Assembly: GCA_029204225.1 (NCBI GenBank)
Contig: CM055098.1
Location: 23,315,367-23,379,366 of the forward strand
DNA from: Diphasiastrum complanatum
Lineage: Eukaryota > Streptophyta > Lycopodiopsida > Lycopodiales > Lycopodiaceae
DNA length: 64,000 nt
Reading direction: 5' to 3'
Under the pieces are notes generated by a model. That model was not told the origin of the DNA. It saw only the letters and a list, made by a program, of their open reading frames with translations, and ran no database searches. Every line of letters starts with the position of its first letter. The first letter of the stretch is position 1. The translations under genes were made by a program, and so were the position numbers. Positions 1-10,940 of this stretch are shown here, piece by piece.

Positions 1-16
1 TCTTCGATGGTGATTG

Positions 17-157
17 GTCTTCAAAACAACGGTACGGTTGTAGAAGTAGAAGGGAATGCTTCAGATCTAGTGGGTCCATTGGTTGATCTCTCTCCATCTA
101 TCCAATACCCGCATCATCATGCTCTTGATCCTGAGGAGCTAGCGAGAAATATGGCAT
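17..157. repeat. Left copy of a ~140-bp direct repeat
   Basis: This stretch is a diverged copy of 533-662. Both begin with gtcttcaaaac, and both carry matching blocks around 'ccaat(a)cccg', 'cttgatc(c/t)tgagg' and 'gcgagaaa..tggcat'. The right copy overlaps the tail of the coiled-coil frame at 619-1350, so the left copy is probably a second tail of the same kind. The two copies flank the LTR-like segment 179-532. Confidence 0.6.
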
Positions 158-178
158 CTCCGACAATGACGTCAAAAT

Positions 179-532
179 TGTAGCAGGTATTTCCTATCCA
201 CCTTCAAACCTAGATCCAAGCTCAATCAAGCATCAAGAGATGAAGAGGATTATATTCTTGTCATGTGGAGATTCGTTCCCATGAAAGCATATTGAACGAT
301 AAAATTCACATGCATGCTTATGAGTACACATCTAACACTACCCACTAACACTAAGATCCATTAACATTATCCACTAACACTATGATCCATTAGATTCTGT
401 ATTTTGATCTTCTACTTAAAACTTTTTATTTCTTCTTTTTTTTGTTGCTTTGTAATATAAGTATATACAGATTCATGATGCTCATTATTGAATGGATTTG
501 AACCTGAGCAATAAAATCCAACACCTCCAACA
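179..532 (-). repeat. Gypsy-type LTR (decayed), minus orientation
   Basis: The segment begins tgtag and ends ctccaaca on the plus strand, like the LTR at 53560-53972. Shared blocks include 'agattcgttcccatga' and several 'taacacta..atccatta' stretches. On the inner side, bases 160-177 resemble the tRNA-Asp-type primer site next to the 53560 LTR, differing from the tRNA 3' end mainly by C-to-T and G-to-A changes. Its element would run leftward, out of the window. The flanking duplication makes a simple insertion story uncertain. Confidence 0.5.
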
Positions 533-662
533 GTCTTCAAAACAATGGAGTGGTCGTATTGGTAGAAGGCCTTGCTTTGGTAAATTCTAGTTCATCTTCC
601 ATTTGTCCAATGCCCGTGTCATCTTGTCCTTGATCTTGAGGTGGTGGCGAGAAAACTGGCAT
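533..662. repeat. Right copy of the ~140-bp direct repeat
   Basis: This is the partner of 17-157. It overlaps the 3' end of the coiled-coil frame that is read on the minus strand. Confidence 0.6.
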
Positions 663-1350
663 GACCGACATATGGATCTGAGGAGTGGAAGAGGATATTG
701 GTCACTGTTTGTTTGTAATCCTTTATGATTGCTTTTGCCTTGGCCAATTCTGTGGATGCTTTGACCTTGAATAAATCAAACATGTTTTGGAAGGCGAACA
801 ATGCTTGGCGATAAGTCTCGACCTTCCTAAACAAATTATTGACTTTGGTTTGAAAGACAGGTCGATCTGGTATAGGTTTGTATAGCATATTGTCCCGCTC
901 TTCCGCTGGTGCATCAAGTTCACTAAGGAGACACTCATTTTCTGTTTGAGCCAATGCCAATTTACCCTACAATAAGAAAATATGTTGCTTGGCATCTTGG
1001 ATGACTTTATCCACTTGATCTTAAGCATTTATCAAAGTATTTTGGAGTTTTGCAACATAGTTATTTAGTGCTTCTTCTTGTTTTTTGGCCCTTTGCAATT
1101 CGGCCTCAAACTTGGCTTTATAGTGTTTCGTAATCTGTAGCTCTCGGTTGATCTGAATCAGCTTCTAATTGATCAATATTTTTTCGGAGCCGATATCGAA
1201 AACCCGCCTCTCCATTGTAGATTTTCTCTCTATTATGTTTTGGATCATCCGTCCTAGGTGTGTATGAATTTCCAAGATGTCACCAAAATCCAAAGAGATC
1301 AGTGGTAGTGTGGTGGCAGCAACAGGAGGAACAAATTCCACAGGTGGCAT
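619..1350 (-). pseudogene. Decayed coiled-coil ORF, gag-like, family unknown
   Basis: One minus-strand frame runs through this region and is broken by stops at 1165-1167 (TAG), 1021-1023 (TAA) and 967-969 (TAG), with a probable frameshift near the 3' end. The conceptual product is rich in K, E, Q, L and A with a heptad-like coiled-coil pattern, then a 'KPIPDRP' segment and a second helical stretch. I do not recognise the family. The arrangement (coil, a short Pro-rich 'P.IP' segment, coil) resembles the frame at 47327-49057, which also has stops at probable Gln codons. Position between LTR-like sequence and copia gag suggests a structural protein of an LTR element. That role is inferred from composition and context only. 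Confidence 0.4.
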
Positions 1351-1624
1351 GATTTGCCTTGCAATTTGACCTGTGGATCTTCTTCTTCAAATATATCTTT
1401 ACCTTAGAACCCATCCGGGACTTGTGTGTCGAATATATTTGGAGATCTGATCGCAGACTGGATTGCGATGGTGCCTGATGCTTAGAATGCTAGTGCTGGA
1501 TCTGGTTTTTGATTTGGTTGCTGCTCAAAATCCATGGTTTGGGAGGCATCTTGGAACTGATCAAATCCCATTCTAGGAGAGTTTGGATTAAAGGGCCCAA
1601 GGTTGAGAGGCATAATAAAGTGCT

Positions 1625-2596
1625 CATTATCCTCAAGAGGGTTGGAATTATGGAACAGTTCCATGTGTGAACTAGATCCACTATCTATCCACCATGAATC
1701 CTTGTCACTTACACTTGACATTAGACTGGAAGAACACATCGTGAGAAAATCACAAGAATCTAGATCCTCATTAGAAGTACAAAAGTTGTTTTGCTTGCTA
1801 CCTTCTGATTACTTTGCTTCTTATGACATTCATTTGCAATATGACCTTTTATCCCACAATAAAAGCACTTGAACTTTGACTTATCTTTCTTTCTAAAAGA
1901 AGTATAAGAGGAGGAGGAAGAGTGATCATCATGATCCGACTTACCACCTTTGGACCATTTCCCTTTGCCTTAAATTTTGCCTTTGACTTTGCCTTTTGTG
2001 AAGAAAGCCTCTTCACCTCCACCTTGCAACCTATGTTCTTCAACCAATAGAATTTCTTGCAAGTCAACCACACTTGGCAAGACTCTTTGAATGGCAAAAC
2101 TTTACACAAGGTTAGCATGCTCATCTAGAAAACCATTCAACATAACCTAGACTATTTCACCATCTTTTATGCTTTCATCAATGCATGCTAGATCATCACT
2201 TAAGGACTTAATCCTCAAGACAAATGCATGAGCACTTTCACCCTCTCTTTGCCTACTAGAAAATATTTGCCTCCTTAGGGTCAATACCCTAGATGTGGTC
2301 TTTGATTCAAAGAGCTTCTTCAAGGCATTCCATGCCTCACTTGCACTTTGACTTTTACCAACTTCCTTGAGAAGTTCATTGGTAACATTCATTTTGTTGA
2401 TATGAAGAGCCCTTTTAGCCTTCTTATCAAACCTTTGTTGCTCTTGAACTATGGGTGGTCTCTCTTTAGTCCCTATAACTATGTCCATGAGCTCATTCAA
2501 CTCAAGTAAGGACCCCATCCTCACTTTCCAGGTAGAGTAGTTTGATGAACTCAACCTATCATTAGTTTCTAACATGATCCCACCATTGGAAGCCAT
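1625..2596 (-). pseudogene. Ty1/copia gag and protease start (degenerate)
   Basis: The intact part (2147-2596) opens MASNGG and contains the plant copia gag signature 'NYSTWKVRM' and 'ESAHAFVLR'. Further downstream in shifting frames there is a complete CX2CX4HX4C zinc knuckle (CFYCGIKGHIANEC, about 1813-1856) and a protease start 'WWIDSGSSSHM' (about 1675-1710) with the catalytic D-S-G. Several frameshifts and stops lie between 1740 and 2147. After the protease motif the copia similarity ends and unrelated sequence starts, so integrase, RT and RNase H are missing. It belongs with the primer site at 3727-3738 and the LTR at 3741-4391. Confidence 0.8.
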
Positions 2597-3726
2597 GGAT
2601 ATAATGATTCTTCAACTTTTAGGCTCTATCCTAATGCACCTAGCACTCACTTTCCTCTCAACAAATGATGGACAAGGAGATCTCAGAAGATATAGGACCC
2701 TAAAACACTTCTATCTTGAACCTGGCTGGTTTCCAAGCATAGAAAGGAAGATTGAAACACATGAAACACTTTGCACACTCTAAGAATGGATTACAAACTC
2801 AAACCAACCTGAATACACTCTTGCTTAACCTCTCAAACTTTCCAGCAAGTGACCAAATCAAGTTATGATGTGAAGAGTTACTTGCATTATTAGAAAATAC
2901 ACAAGACTAAGCTTCTAAGAATACCTAACATTGAACAAACTTGATCAACATATGATCAACACACTAAGATATTGATTCAACCTGTAAAACCACATGTAAA
3001 CCACACTTCTAAAAGTTTATAAACTCTAGAAAATGATAAATGCAAGCTTTAGAGGTGAATGAAAGAGCACACTTAGTGAATCACAAGACTAGCTTGTCAA
3101 CTCTTGGTGTTTAGATGTAGATCTAAGATCACTTCACATGAGAATGTTCCTCAACCTGTTAAGAAACTGAAAACACATTTGCATAATGGTTAAAACCTTC
3201 CAACAAATGCTCCAATCAAACTACATAAGGAGAGTTACTTACATGCTCAACAAAGTACACTAGAATTTATGCAAAAGATTGTTGACAATCTGTTCACCCA
3301 AAAGGGGATCTTTCATCCAAGTGGGAGCTTTGCTCAGCCTTTTGGAGAATTACAAAATCACTCAAAGATTATTTGTCATCCACTTAAGGAGAAAGTTCAT
3401 CTACTTCAGGAGAGTGTTCATCTACAAAGGAGAGTGCTCATCCACAGAAGTGGAGATTGTCAGCAATAGATTGAACAGAACATTGTTAGTATTGAATATG
3501 CCTCACAATCAACAAATGATTAGGTGTTATGATCTGATCCAGAATAGCTTCTTTTCAGCCTCTGATATTCAATAGACTTGAAATATGCTTTTGATCCACA
3601 AGTTCACACACAAAACAAAGGTTAGTAAGATTTGATCAACAATGCAATGCATGATCATGCTAGAACTTGATCAAACATCCAAATATAACCATAAATGGAA
3701 ATCTTACTTTAAATAGTTGCCAACCA
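2597..3726 (-). other. Copia untranslated leader
   Basis: About 1.1 kb lies between the primer-binding site and the gag start. It is AT-rich and has no convincing frame on either strand. Its position matches the 5' leader of the minus-strand copia element. Confidence 0.5.
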
Positions 3727-3738
3727 GCTCTGATACCA
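3727..3738 (-). other. Primer-binding site, initiator tRNA-Met
   Basis: On the minus strand this reads TGGTATCAGAGC, the standard plant copia primer site complementary to the 3' end of initiator tRNA-Met. It lies two bases inside the LTR boundary. Confidence 0.85.
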
Positions 3739-3740
3739 TT

Positions 3741-4391
3741 TGGAAAAAGTGGATTTTGAATGGATCTAAGATCCCAAATGTTCTAGCTAATATCTTTGCA
3801 AAACAAGCTACAAAAGCTAGAAATGGCAAAGTATCCTAATGCTACCTTTGATACACATGAACTTGACAAAGCATTCAAGAGACAAAAAAAACTAATGAAA
3901 AATACTGATGGTGGCCAGAAATAGTATCAAACAGGCTGTGGAACAGCACCTACCACTTTTGGATAGCACCTAAGATCAAACACAAGAGCTTGAAGACAAT
4001 ACACAAAGCAATGCTCACAATGGAGGAAGAAACCGTGACAATGATCTATTGATATCTCTCAACAATAAAATAAGTTTCTCCAACCTGTTCTCCACGAATT
4101 TTAGCCCAATATAGGTGAGAGAGATGACTCTCTCTCCTCTCTCTAGAACCTAGGACCCAATTTTAGGGCACCAGTAGCTTAAAATAGCCAATTTTGGCCT
4201 ATATGTCCAAATAACATGATTTTGGTGTCATTTCGAAGGTCCTGAAGTTTGAGACTTATTCAACATGAAATATATACTAAAATAATAGTATCTAGGCCTT
4301 TTTTGCACGTGTCAAAGGTTATATCCAAAACTATGTACAAAAACTACCAATTTAGGCCCCAACTAGCTAGGAAATGTTGACAATTTTCACA
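3741..4391 (-). repeat. Copia 5' LTR (about 651 bp)
   Basis: It starts tggaaaaag and ends ttttcaca on the plus strand, so the minus-strand LTR begins TGTGAAAATTG. That resembles the starts of the solo LTR at 26361-27222 (TGTTGAAAATTG) and of the copy A/B LTRs (TGTTAAAAATTC). The left edge is fixed by the primer site and the right edge by the abrupt start of integrase coding sequence. No partner LTR or target duplication was found. Confidence 0.65.
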
Positions 4392-5322
4392 AAGCATACA
4401 CAACCAAAGATCCTAAGATGATCTACCTTAGGCTTTTTCTTATACAACATCTCAAATGGTGTTCTTCCTTCTATTGCGAGATTAGGGAGCCTATTACAAA
4501 GATAATTTGCACATGCAACTACTTCTTTCCAAAATTCTTTAGGCAGAGATGCTTCTAGCCTAATGGCTTTTGCACATTCACACAAAGTTCTATTTTCTCT
4601 CTGAGCAACTCCATTTTGCTGAGGAGTATAAGAACAAGAAAATTCTCTTTGTATTCCCTCTTTCTCACAAAAGTCTATAAACTTATTGGAGGTGTATTCA
4701 CCTCCACTATCACTTCTCAAAGCTTTCAACTTGAAAGTAAACTGCTTTTTTACATAAGCTTTGAAAGTAAGGAAAACGTCATAAACCATGGCTTTAGAAG
4801 ATAGCATATAGATCCAAGAATATCTTGTATAATCATCTACAAAGGATCAAAGCAATTTGCTCCTCCTTTGCTTTTGGTTGAAGAAAAATGAACATAAGAG
4901 TGCACGAGTTCGAATGGATGCTGTGTTTTGATGCTTGATCTTGGAAAAGGCCTTCTGTGTGATTTTGCCAAAACACAAGCTTCACAAGGTTGAAGCTCCT
5001 TTGACAGTGTCTTTGGTAGTCCAACAACTTTTCCTTCCTTGACTATAGATTGCATGGCTTTGAAATTGTGATGACCCAATCTGTTATGCCACAGATCCTC
5101 CTGAAGAACCTTGGTCTCATAAGCAATATCTGAAATGTTAGCACTCTCCCTAGAATCTAGTTTGTACAACTTTCCAATTCTAGATCCTCTAGCAATAACT
5201 TCATTTTCTCTTGAGATTATACACTTGTCAACATGAAACTTTACATCCAATCCACCATCAAACAATTGTCCTACATTAATGAGATTTTTGGTTAGTCTAG
5301 GTAAATAAGGTACATCAGGCAA
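4392..5322 (-). pseudogene. Ty1/copia integrase fragment
   Basis: Read leftward, the zinc-binding pre-integrase comes first, with 'LWHNRLGHHN' and 'CEACVLAK' (HHCC). The catalytic core follows, with 'RSDSGGEY' and 'YTPQQNGVAQREN', which supply the second Asp and the Glu of the DDE triad. The first Asp lies where 'LVHSYVHF' replaces the usual HSDV, so it is changed to Tyr. A frameshift near 4830 separates the halves. The fragment stops at 'FGCVCF', exactly where the LTR at 3741-4391 begins, so either the LTR element inserted here or the two were joined by a deletion. No RT follows. Confidence 0.8.
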
Positions 5323-5563
5323 ACAAAAAGATTTTAATGATGATGGGACTGCCCTGGGCCTTCTAAGCCAGATGATGTTTAGATTCTAGATGAGTCTAGG
5401 CAATTTGTAAATACCCAAGCTGAATAGATACACATAGTTTCATACTGATATAGAAATATAGACATACATTGAAACACTGACATATAGTGAATACAGAAAA
5501 AGAATTATTTGCACAGTTGTACAAAGTCCCCAAATTCGAGTGATATTTTATTGAATACAGATA

Positions 5564-6387
5564 TTAGTTTGTACAATTCCAACCCACATCCATTAGATCT
5601 GAAAGAGTGTCATCTGGCACATCCTTACAAACAAATAATGTTGGTGTTCTACGAACATTTGCATTTGAAAAAAAATCAACAAATATGTATAAGGACAGAA
5701 ACCAATTTAGTCTATTGACTTTTGATCCAACGCTCGCTTTTATAGAGTTTTTCAAATCTAACAATAATTTGCATCTAAAAGATTCTGATACAATACTATT
5801 AGGTGCAAGCCATTCATCACTTCCAAAATGTGGCAGTGGTATATCTTCAAGCTTTTCGAAACCTCCATGCATATCTGAAATGTACTTGGACTCACATAAA
5901 AATATACCACTTTGCATTTTTTTTTCTTTTTTGTCACTTGTATCTGCCATGGACGGTTTTACTTCTGATTTCTTGGCAGCTACTAATTCTCTCGGAGGTC
6001 TTGCCAGATATTCATCAATTGTCTTGGCACTCTTTGTATCCTCCATTATGCATATGGGTATTTCCGCAACTTGTCTCTCAGTCAAAGTTCTGCTCTTGTC
6101 GATGCTCTTTCCTTTCGTCGTGATTGGGGTACCTCTTCTGATTGAGTCACTTTGGATTGCCCATTTGCCTTCTTAGCCTTGTCTTTTTCGTCTTTGGTTT
6201 CATGACCTTGGCTGTCGATTTGCTCGTGTTGTTGCCGACAATGTGGTTGCTTTAGTGGATGCCTGCAAATCCACTCTCTCCCTCCCAAAAAAAATCTGTT
6301 GGTGGGGATGTTGTTGCTGGAGAGGGAGAGAGAGATATAAACCATGGCATGATCTAGGAGACCTAGATCTACAATAGAGTCTGTCAC
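5564..6387 (-). CDS. Unrecognised conserved protein, minus-strand paralogue (possibly broken)
   Basis: The main frame (5564-6085) encodes 173 residues. A second frame (6082-6387) overlaps its start and carries a Lys/Glu-rich stretch, so one frameshift or splice site may link them. The key feature is a block of about 65 residues beginning 'SGIFLCESKYISDMHG' and running through 'DEW', 'SESFRCKLLLDLKNS' and 'RLN'. The same block is encoded on the plus strand at 7466-7885. Codon-by-codon comparison shows most differences at third positions, so both copies seem to have evolved as protein. I do not recognise the family, and no transposon motif is visible. It may be an exon of a host gene or a piece of an unknown mobile element. 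Confidence 0.5.
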
Positions 6388-6608
6388 TCTTCATAATGAG
6401 AGAGATGAAGAAGGATACATTAGAGAAAATTTGAGCACAAAAGAGGCCTTTCAAAAAGATACTTTTTATTTATTTTTCTCAAAAGTTTCTTCCACATGGT
6501 CCAACCAAAACACTCAAATTTGAAATCTACATAATGTAGCTCCTTCAAATTGATTTTCTTTTCTTTCTAAAGGAATTGTAATGTTGTGTCGGGGGCAGCT
6601 CGTAAATT

Positions 6609-7040
6609 AGCCATTATATCTGTAGTATAGTATGTAACTCAGCAAAAAAATAGTTTAACTTTTGAACGACAACTCATATTGAGACGATTACAGTGCCATT
6701 AGAAGTCCCTCGACGAGAACTTTTCAATGACACCCAATGTGACCCAGTTCCGAGCTACGATGAAGAAGTTATGGTCAGTCAAAGATTTGGTCGATCAACA
6801 CTTGGTCAACCTGATATCTTTGACTGTTCTTGAAAGAAATATAGGGTTGACCAAGTGTTGACCGACCAAATCTTTGACTGGCCATAACTTCTTCACCGTT
6901 GCTCAGAACTGGGTCATCTTGGGTGTCATTGAAAAGCTCTCGTCGAGGGCTTTCTAATGGCACTATAATCGTCTCAATCCGATTATCGTTCAAAAGTTAT
7001 GATTTTTCAGCCACAGACTATACTATGCACATAATAACTA
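6609..7040. repeat. Fold-back (MITE-like) element with ~200-bp inverted arms
   Basis: The left arm (about 6609-6811) and right arm (about 6844-7040) are reverse complements over nearly their whole length at high similarity, with a loop of about 32 bp. Shared blocks include 'cagtcaaagatttggtcg', 'caacacttggtcaacc', 'gacccagttc' and 'aacttttgaacg'. The RNA would fold into a long imperfect hairpin. It lies between the two inverted coding blocks. No target duplication was identified. Confidence 0.8.
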
Positions 7041-7465
7041 ACCACCGAAGACTGTGTGGGTAGGACTGTGGGTAGAAATAGATTTTATTTTAGTATTTTA
7101 CATTGTCAAAAAATTGTCATCCTACGTGGCAATCCTTATAGGGCCCTTTCTAAGGCCAGATTTTCGCTAATGCCAAAAAAATATTTAAAACACACTTGGG
7201 TATTGATGCATCCATCATCAAAAGGATCGTTTGAACAAAAGAAAATGACAAAGTTATGTTTCAGATCCTATTGGAAAGCTAGGAGCATTTCCAAGAGGAC
7301 GATCCATTTCAAAGGTGTTAGTTCAACATGTTTATATGCATTCATCTAGTGATCAATCCATGAATCCAAGTGATCATAGGAAATGAAATCGTAAGTATTT
7401 GAATCATTGTAGTGTTAGCTTCATTTTATCTAGCAGAATTTTAATTCGTATGTTAGAATCTCATA

Positions 7466-7885
7466 TTGTGGTATTTTGCAGATTTATATCCATCAAATAT
7501 TAATGAAGGGGAGTCCACACAATCATTCGCCGGTATATTGAATGCAACACATTCAAATATAGAAAATTTGCAATATCAAGGGAGATCTTCAAAAGAACTT
7601 ACTGATAGCGGTATCTACTTTTATGAGTCGCTTTACATTCCAGATATGCATGGAAGCTTTGGATCGCTTGAGGTCATTCCACTTCTGAAATTGGACAGTG
7701 ACGAATGGATTATTCATGACAGCACTATTTCAGAATCATTTCAATGCAAGCTCTTTTTAGATGTAAAGAATTCAATGAAAATAAGGACAAGATCCAAAAA
7801 TATTCGTTTAAATTCAACTTCACATAGAAAATTTGATACACCATCTTTATCAATTTTGATCGATATAATATTCAAGCTCCAGTGA
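7466..7885 (+). CDS. Unrecognised conserved protein, plus-strand paralogue
   Basis: A 139-codon frame with the block 'SGIYFYESLYIPDMHG', 'DSDEW', 'SESFQCKLFLDVKNS' and 'RLN', homologous to the minus-strand block at 5564-6085. A 'ttttgcag' at 7479-7486 could be a splice acceptor, in which case the first codons of the frame are intronic and this is an exon. The frame ends in a stop after 'IIFKLQ'. Function is unknown. The shared block ends about 30 residues before the stop, and the tails of the two copies differ. It could be a host gene duplicated in inverted orientation, or coding sequence carried by a mobile element. Confidence 0.5.
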   Translation: MWYFADLYPSNINEGESTQSFAGILNATHSNIENLQYQGRSSKELTDSGIYFYESLYIPDMHGSFGSLEVIPLLKLDSDEWIIHDSTISESFQCKLFLDVKNSMKIRTRSKNIRLNSTSHRKFDTPSLSILIDIIFKLQ

Positions 7886-8184
7886 CGATTGCATCAAGGC
7901 AAAATTTAGAGTCATAACATAGAGAGATAAAAGACAAAAATAAAGAAAACAACATGTCTTAAACTCCAGTACTTTTTTTTTTTTTTTCGTATGCTAGCAA
8001 ATATAATTTCACCACTGGACTGCACTTGATCAAATATTGTTGCTTATTGAAGTTGACATCCTCAATTGTTAATGTAGTCATAAAAAATGATTGATACAAA
8101 AACATCCTTCAAGGAATCCCAACTGATGTTATGTTGGAGAAAGGTCTGAGATGCCCCAACTATTGCATTTTGATTTTTTATTCT

Positions 8185-8766
8185 TCATCTCTTCACAAAT
8201 TTGGGACCTAGCCGGAAGGATTTCTCAGAATATGGAAGAAAGAAATCAAAACAGGTGCCAAGAAGATCTATTTTCTTGGCCAAATATTTTTTGTACTGAT
8301 TATAATGATGAGAATAGAAAAATACTTCCGAAGGATCATATGGTACACGCAGTAAAACACTTTGTATAGGAGCTTGGATTGATTTATCTACAATATCTAC
8401 AAATTTCTCAACTATATCGTAGAGCTCCTTCTGGGTAATCTCCAGCTTGGGAGAAGATGGACTTACTAGAGGAGGTAGAGGAGGAGGAAGAGAACCTGAA
8501 GAATCTGAAACACTCTTAGAAGAAGATGAGTCCTCAAAATATAAGGTCAAAAAAACCCTAGGATGCTTGGCAAGAATGTTATGAGGGGGCACATGCTTCC
8601 GTGAACTTGCTTTTGTAGGTTTCTCCTACTTTCTCTTCTTTTTGAAGGTAGTTGGAAAATTGGTCATGTCAAGAGGAAGGTCTCGGGAGGTCATAGCATT
8701 ATCAAGATGTAAAGAAAAATAACGCTCCCTAAGATGCTTCAAAATCACAAAATCTTTGGGCATCAT
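8185..8766 (-). pseudogene. Unrecognised ORF of ~193 codons with one in-frame TAG
   Basis: The minus-strand frame opens with two Met codons (8761-8766) followed by 'PKDFVILKHLRERYF', and continues to a stop at 8185, interrupted only by a TAG at 8626-8628. The product has a basic segment around the TAG, a Ser/Pro-rich linker ('SGSLPPPLPP') and a helical C-terminal part with 'ELYDIVEKFVDIVDK'. I recognise no domain. The N-terminal context, linker and position between transposon remnants would fit a gag-like protein, but this is only an inference. If the TAG was once CAG, it matches the deamination pattern seen elsewhere in the window. Confidence 0.35.
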
Positions 8767-9599
8767 GGTTACCCTCTTCCCATGAACAACAAGAAGAACT
8801 TGTGAATTTCACACGTGTGGAGTGCCCACTACATGTGATTTAGATCTCCTAAGGTGTGTGGATGCACAATGTCTAGATTTGATTGAAATTCAAGATCTAT
8901 CTTACTCTCAATGTCAAAACCACACTACTACATACATTAACTCACTTCCAAAGTACATACACACGTGTGGGAAGTGTTTCAAAATCCACCGATTTCAGCA
9001 GAACTTGCACAATTGATTGCGAGATTTCTAGCATGTCTGGTAGACCCTCATGCTAAGTACAAAAATAGCCAGCTCTCGGGTAGAGAGGGAAGAAACAAAG
9101 TGTTTCTATTACCAAAGCTCTGCTAGCTCTCGACTCCCAACCTGACGAATATCTCGAAGACCTCAAAAACGAAGATCTTGAAAAAATGAAGAACTCGAAG
9201 ACGAAATGCTCGTGAACAACAGGAGAAGGGCAAATGACGTGAAACGAAAATGTTCGAGACACCCAAAGGTCGAATACTTTCAACATCTCACGCCCAAAAG
9301 GACCGAGAAGATCAAAGAAGTACCATAAAGTACAAATCCTTGATATGATATGATGACATCAGCAGAAGAGCGTTAGGACATGCCTAATCCGCCGCTCTTG
9401 TAATCTGAGATTAGTCTTAGATTATTTAATCTATCTAATCAGAAATGTTACTCTGAATATATGTAGTTGCTAGATGCACTAATGACATAGAAGATACATA
9501 TAGACAAAATATAGAATAGAGAAGTCCACCAGTGAGCGAGACATTGTAAGTAGGATCCAAAGAGATCCAAAAAGTTCACTAGTAAGCAAGACACTATTC

Positions 9600-10940
9600 G
9601 TGGGAGAACATCGCCTTCTCTCACGCCAATGCGCTACATGCAATGTAATTGATGCAAGCACCAGTACATTGATTACACAAGGTAGAAGAAAAGGCAACCT
9701 GTATCACTTGAAGGTACTCCTACCTGCAGATCAAGTACATCAAACCCATGATGATTTGTCAGATATTCTATGGCACAAGAGACTATGCCATATGAATTCA
9801 ATGACATTGTGTCAAGCAAGCCATCATGGAGCTACCACAAGGGTGAGCATCTTGAATGAAAACAGTTCGATGACCTATGATGCATGTATAAAAGGTAAGA
9901 TGGCATGTACTCCTTTTGTCAAGGACTCCTATAGAACAACAAAGATTCTTGAGCTGATACATTCGGACATATGTGGACCTTTCGACGTGATCTTAGTAGG
10001 AGGCTCAAAGTACTATATCACCTTTATTGATAACTACAGTAAGTTCACCCAAGTCTACTTCATTCGCAATAAATTAGATGCATTTGACAAGTTCATAAAA
10101 TATGTGAACTGGACAGAAAGATGCACAGGAAACAAGGTGAAACAGATCAGAATAGATCGGGGTGGAGAATACATCTCAAACCGATTCACTAATTTCTGCA
10201 ATGGTCGAGGAATCATTCACACAAGGACAATATCCTATACACCGCAGCACAATGGTGTTGCAGAAAGAAAGAACATGACTCTCATGAATGCCGCTAGATG
10301 CATGATGGCCTATTCGAAGGCTCCAAGAGTGCTATGGACTGAAGCAAAAACTATAGCTGCGTACATTCAGAACAGGACATGAAAATCTGGTGTTCCTCTC
10401 ACAACACCACACGAACTATGGTGGGGTAGAAAACCCAATCTAACTCATATTCAAATCTTTGGCTATGTAGAATATGCACATGTTCTTGACAAGCTTCTAA
10501 AGAAGCTTGATGAGAAAGCAAAACAAGGATATCTTGTAGGATATGACAATCATTCATCATACTACAGAATCTATATGCCAGAGACAAATACAATGAAGAC
10601 AACCAGAGACGTCAAGTTCAATGAGACCAGAACTATGGCCAACAATGATCCTATTAGTTATGAAGTTCTTGGAAGACAATATTATAATTTATGAACTGCG
10701 ACAGAGGGAGCAGAGGATGAACACTGAGACAAAAATGTCCGAGTCACACCTCAGTCAAGAGACGAATCAGACGAAGAAAGATTCGCAAGCCTGCCTATTG
10801 CTACTACACCTGTAAACCGAAATGGTTCCGGACCTAGCAGAACAGATAAAGGCAAGAGCATTGCAGTATCAGAAGGATCTCCCAAAATATCAACAAGAGA
10901 GCGAAGAGCGCCATCAAGATTTGTCCAGGTAGCTCAGCTT
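9600..10940 (+). pseudogene. Ty1/copia pre-integrase, integrase and spacer fragment
   Basis: The frame starts within the pre-integrase region and reads 'LWHKRLCHMN' (HH pair) and 'YDACIKGKM', where the first Cys of the CX2C pair has become Tyr. The core follows with 'HSDICGPF', 'RIDRGGEY' and 'YTPQHNGVAERKN', so D, D and E are all present. A TGA at 10380-10382 interrupts it, then the same frame continues through 'ELWWGRKPN' and 'KQGYLVGYD' to 10694. After a frame change, 'RERRAPSRFVQ' (to about 10940) is the usual linker before RT. Gag, RT and LTRs are not attached. This is a different copia family from copies A and B. Confidence 0.8.
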
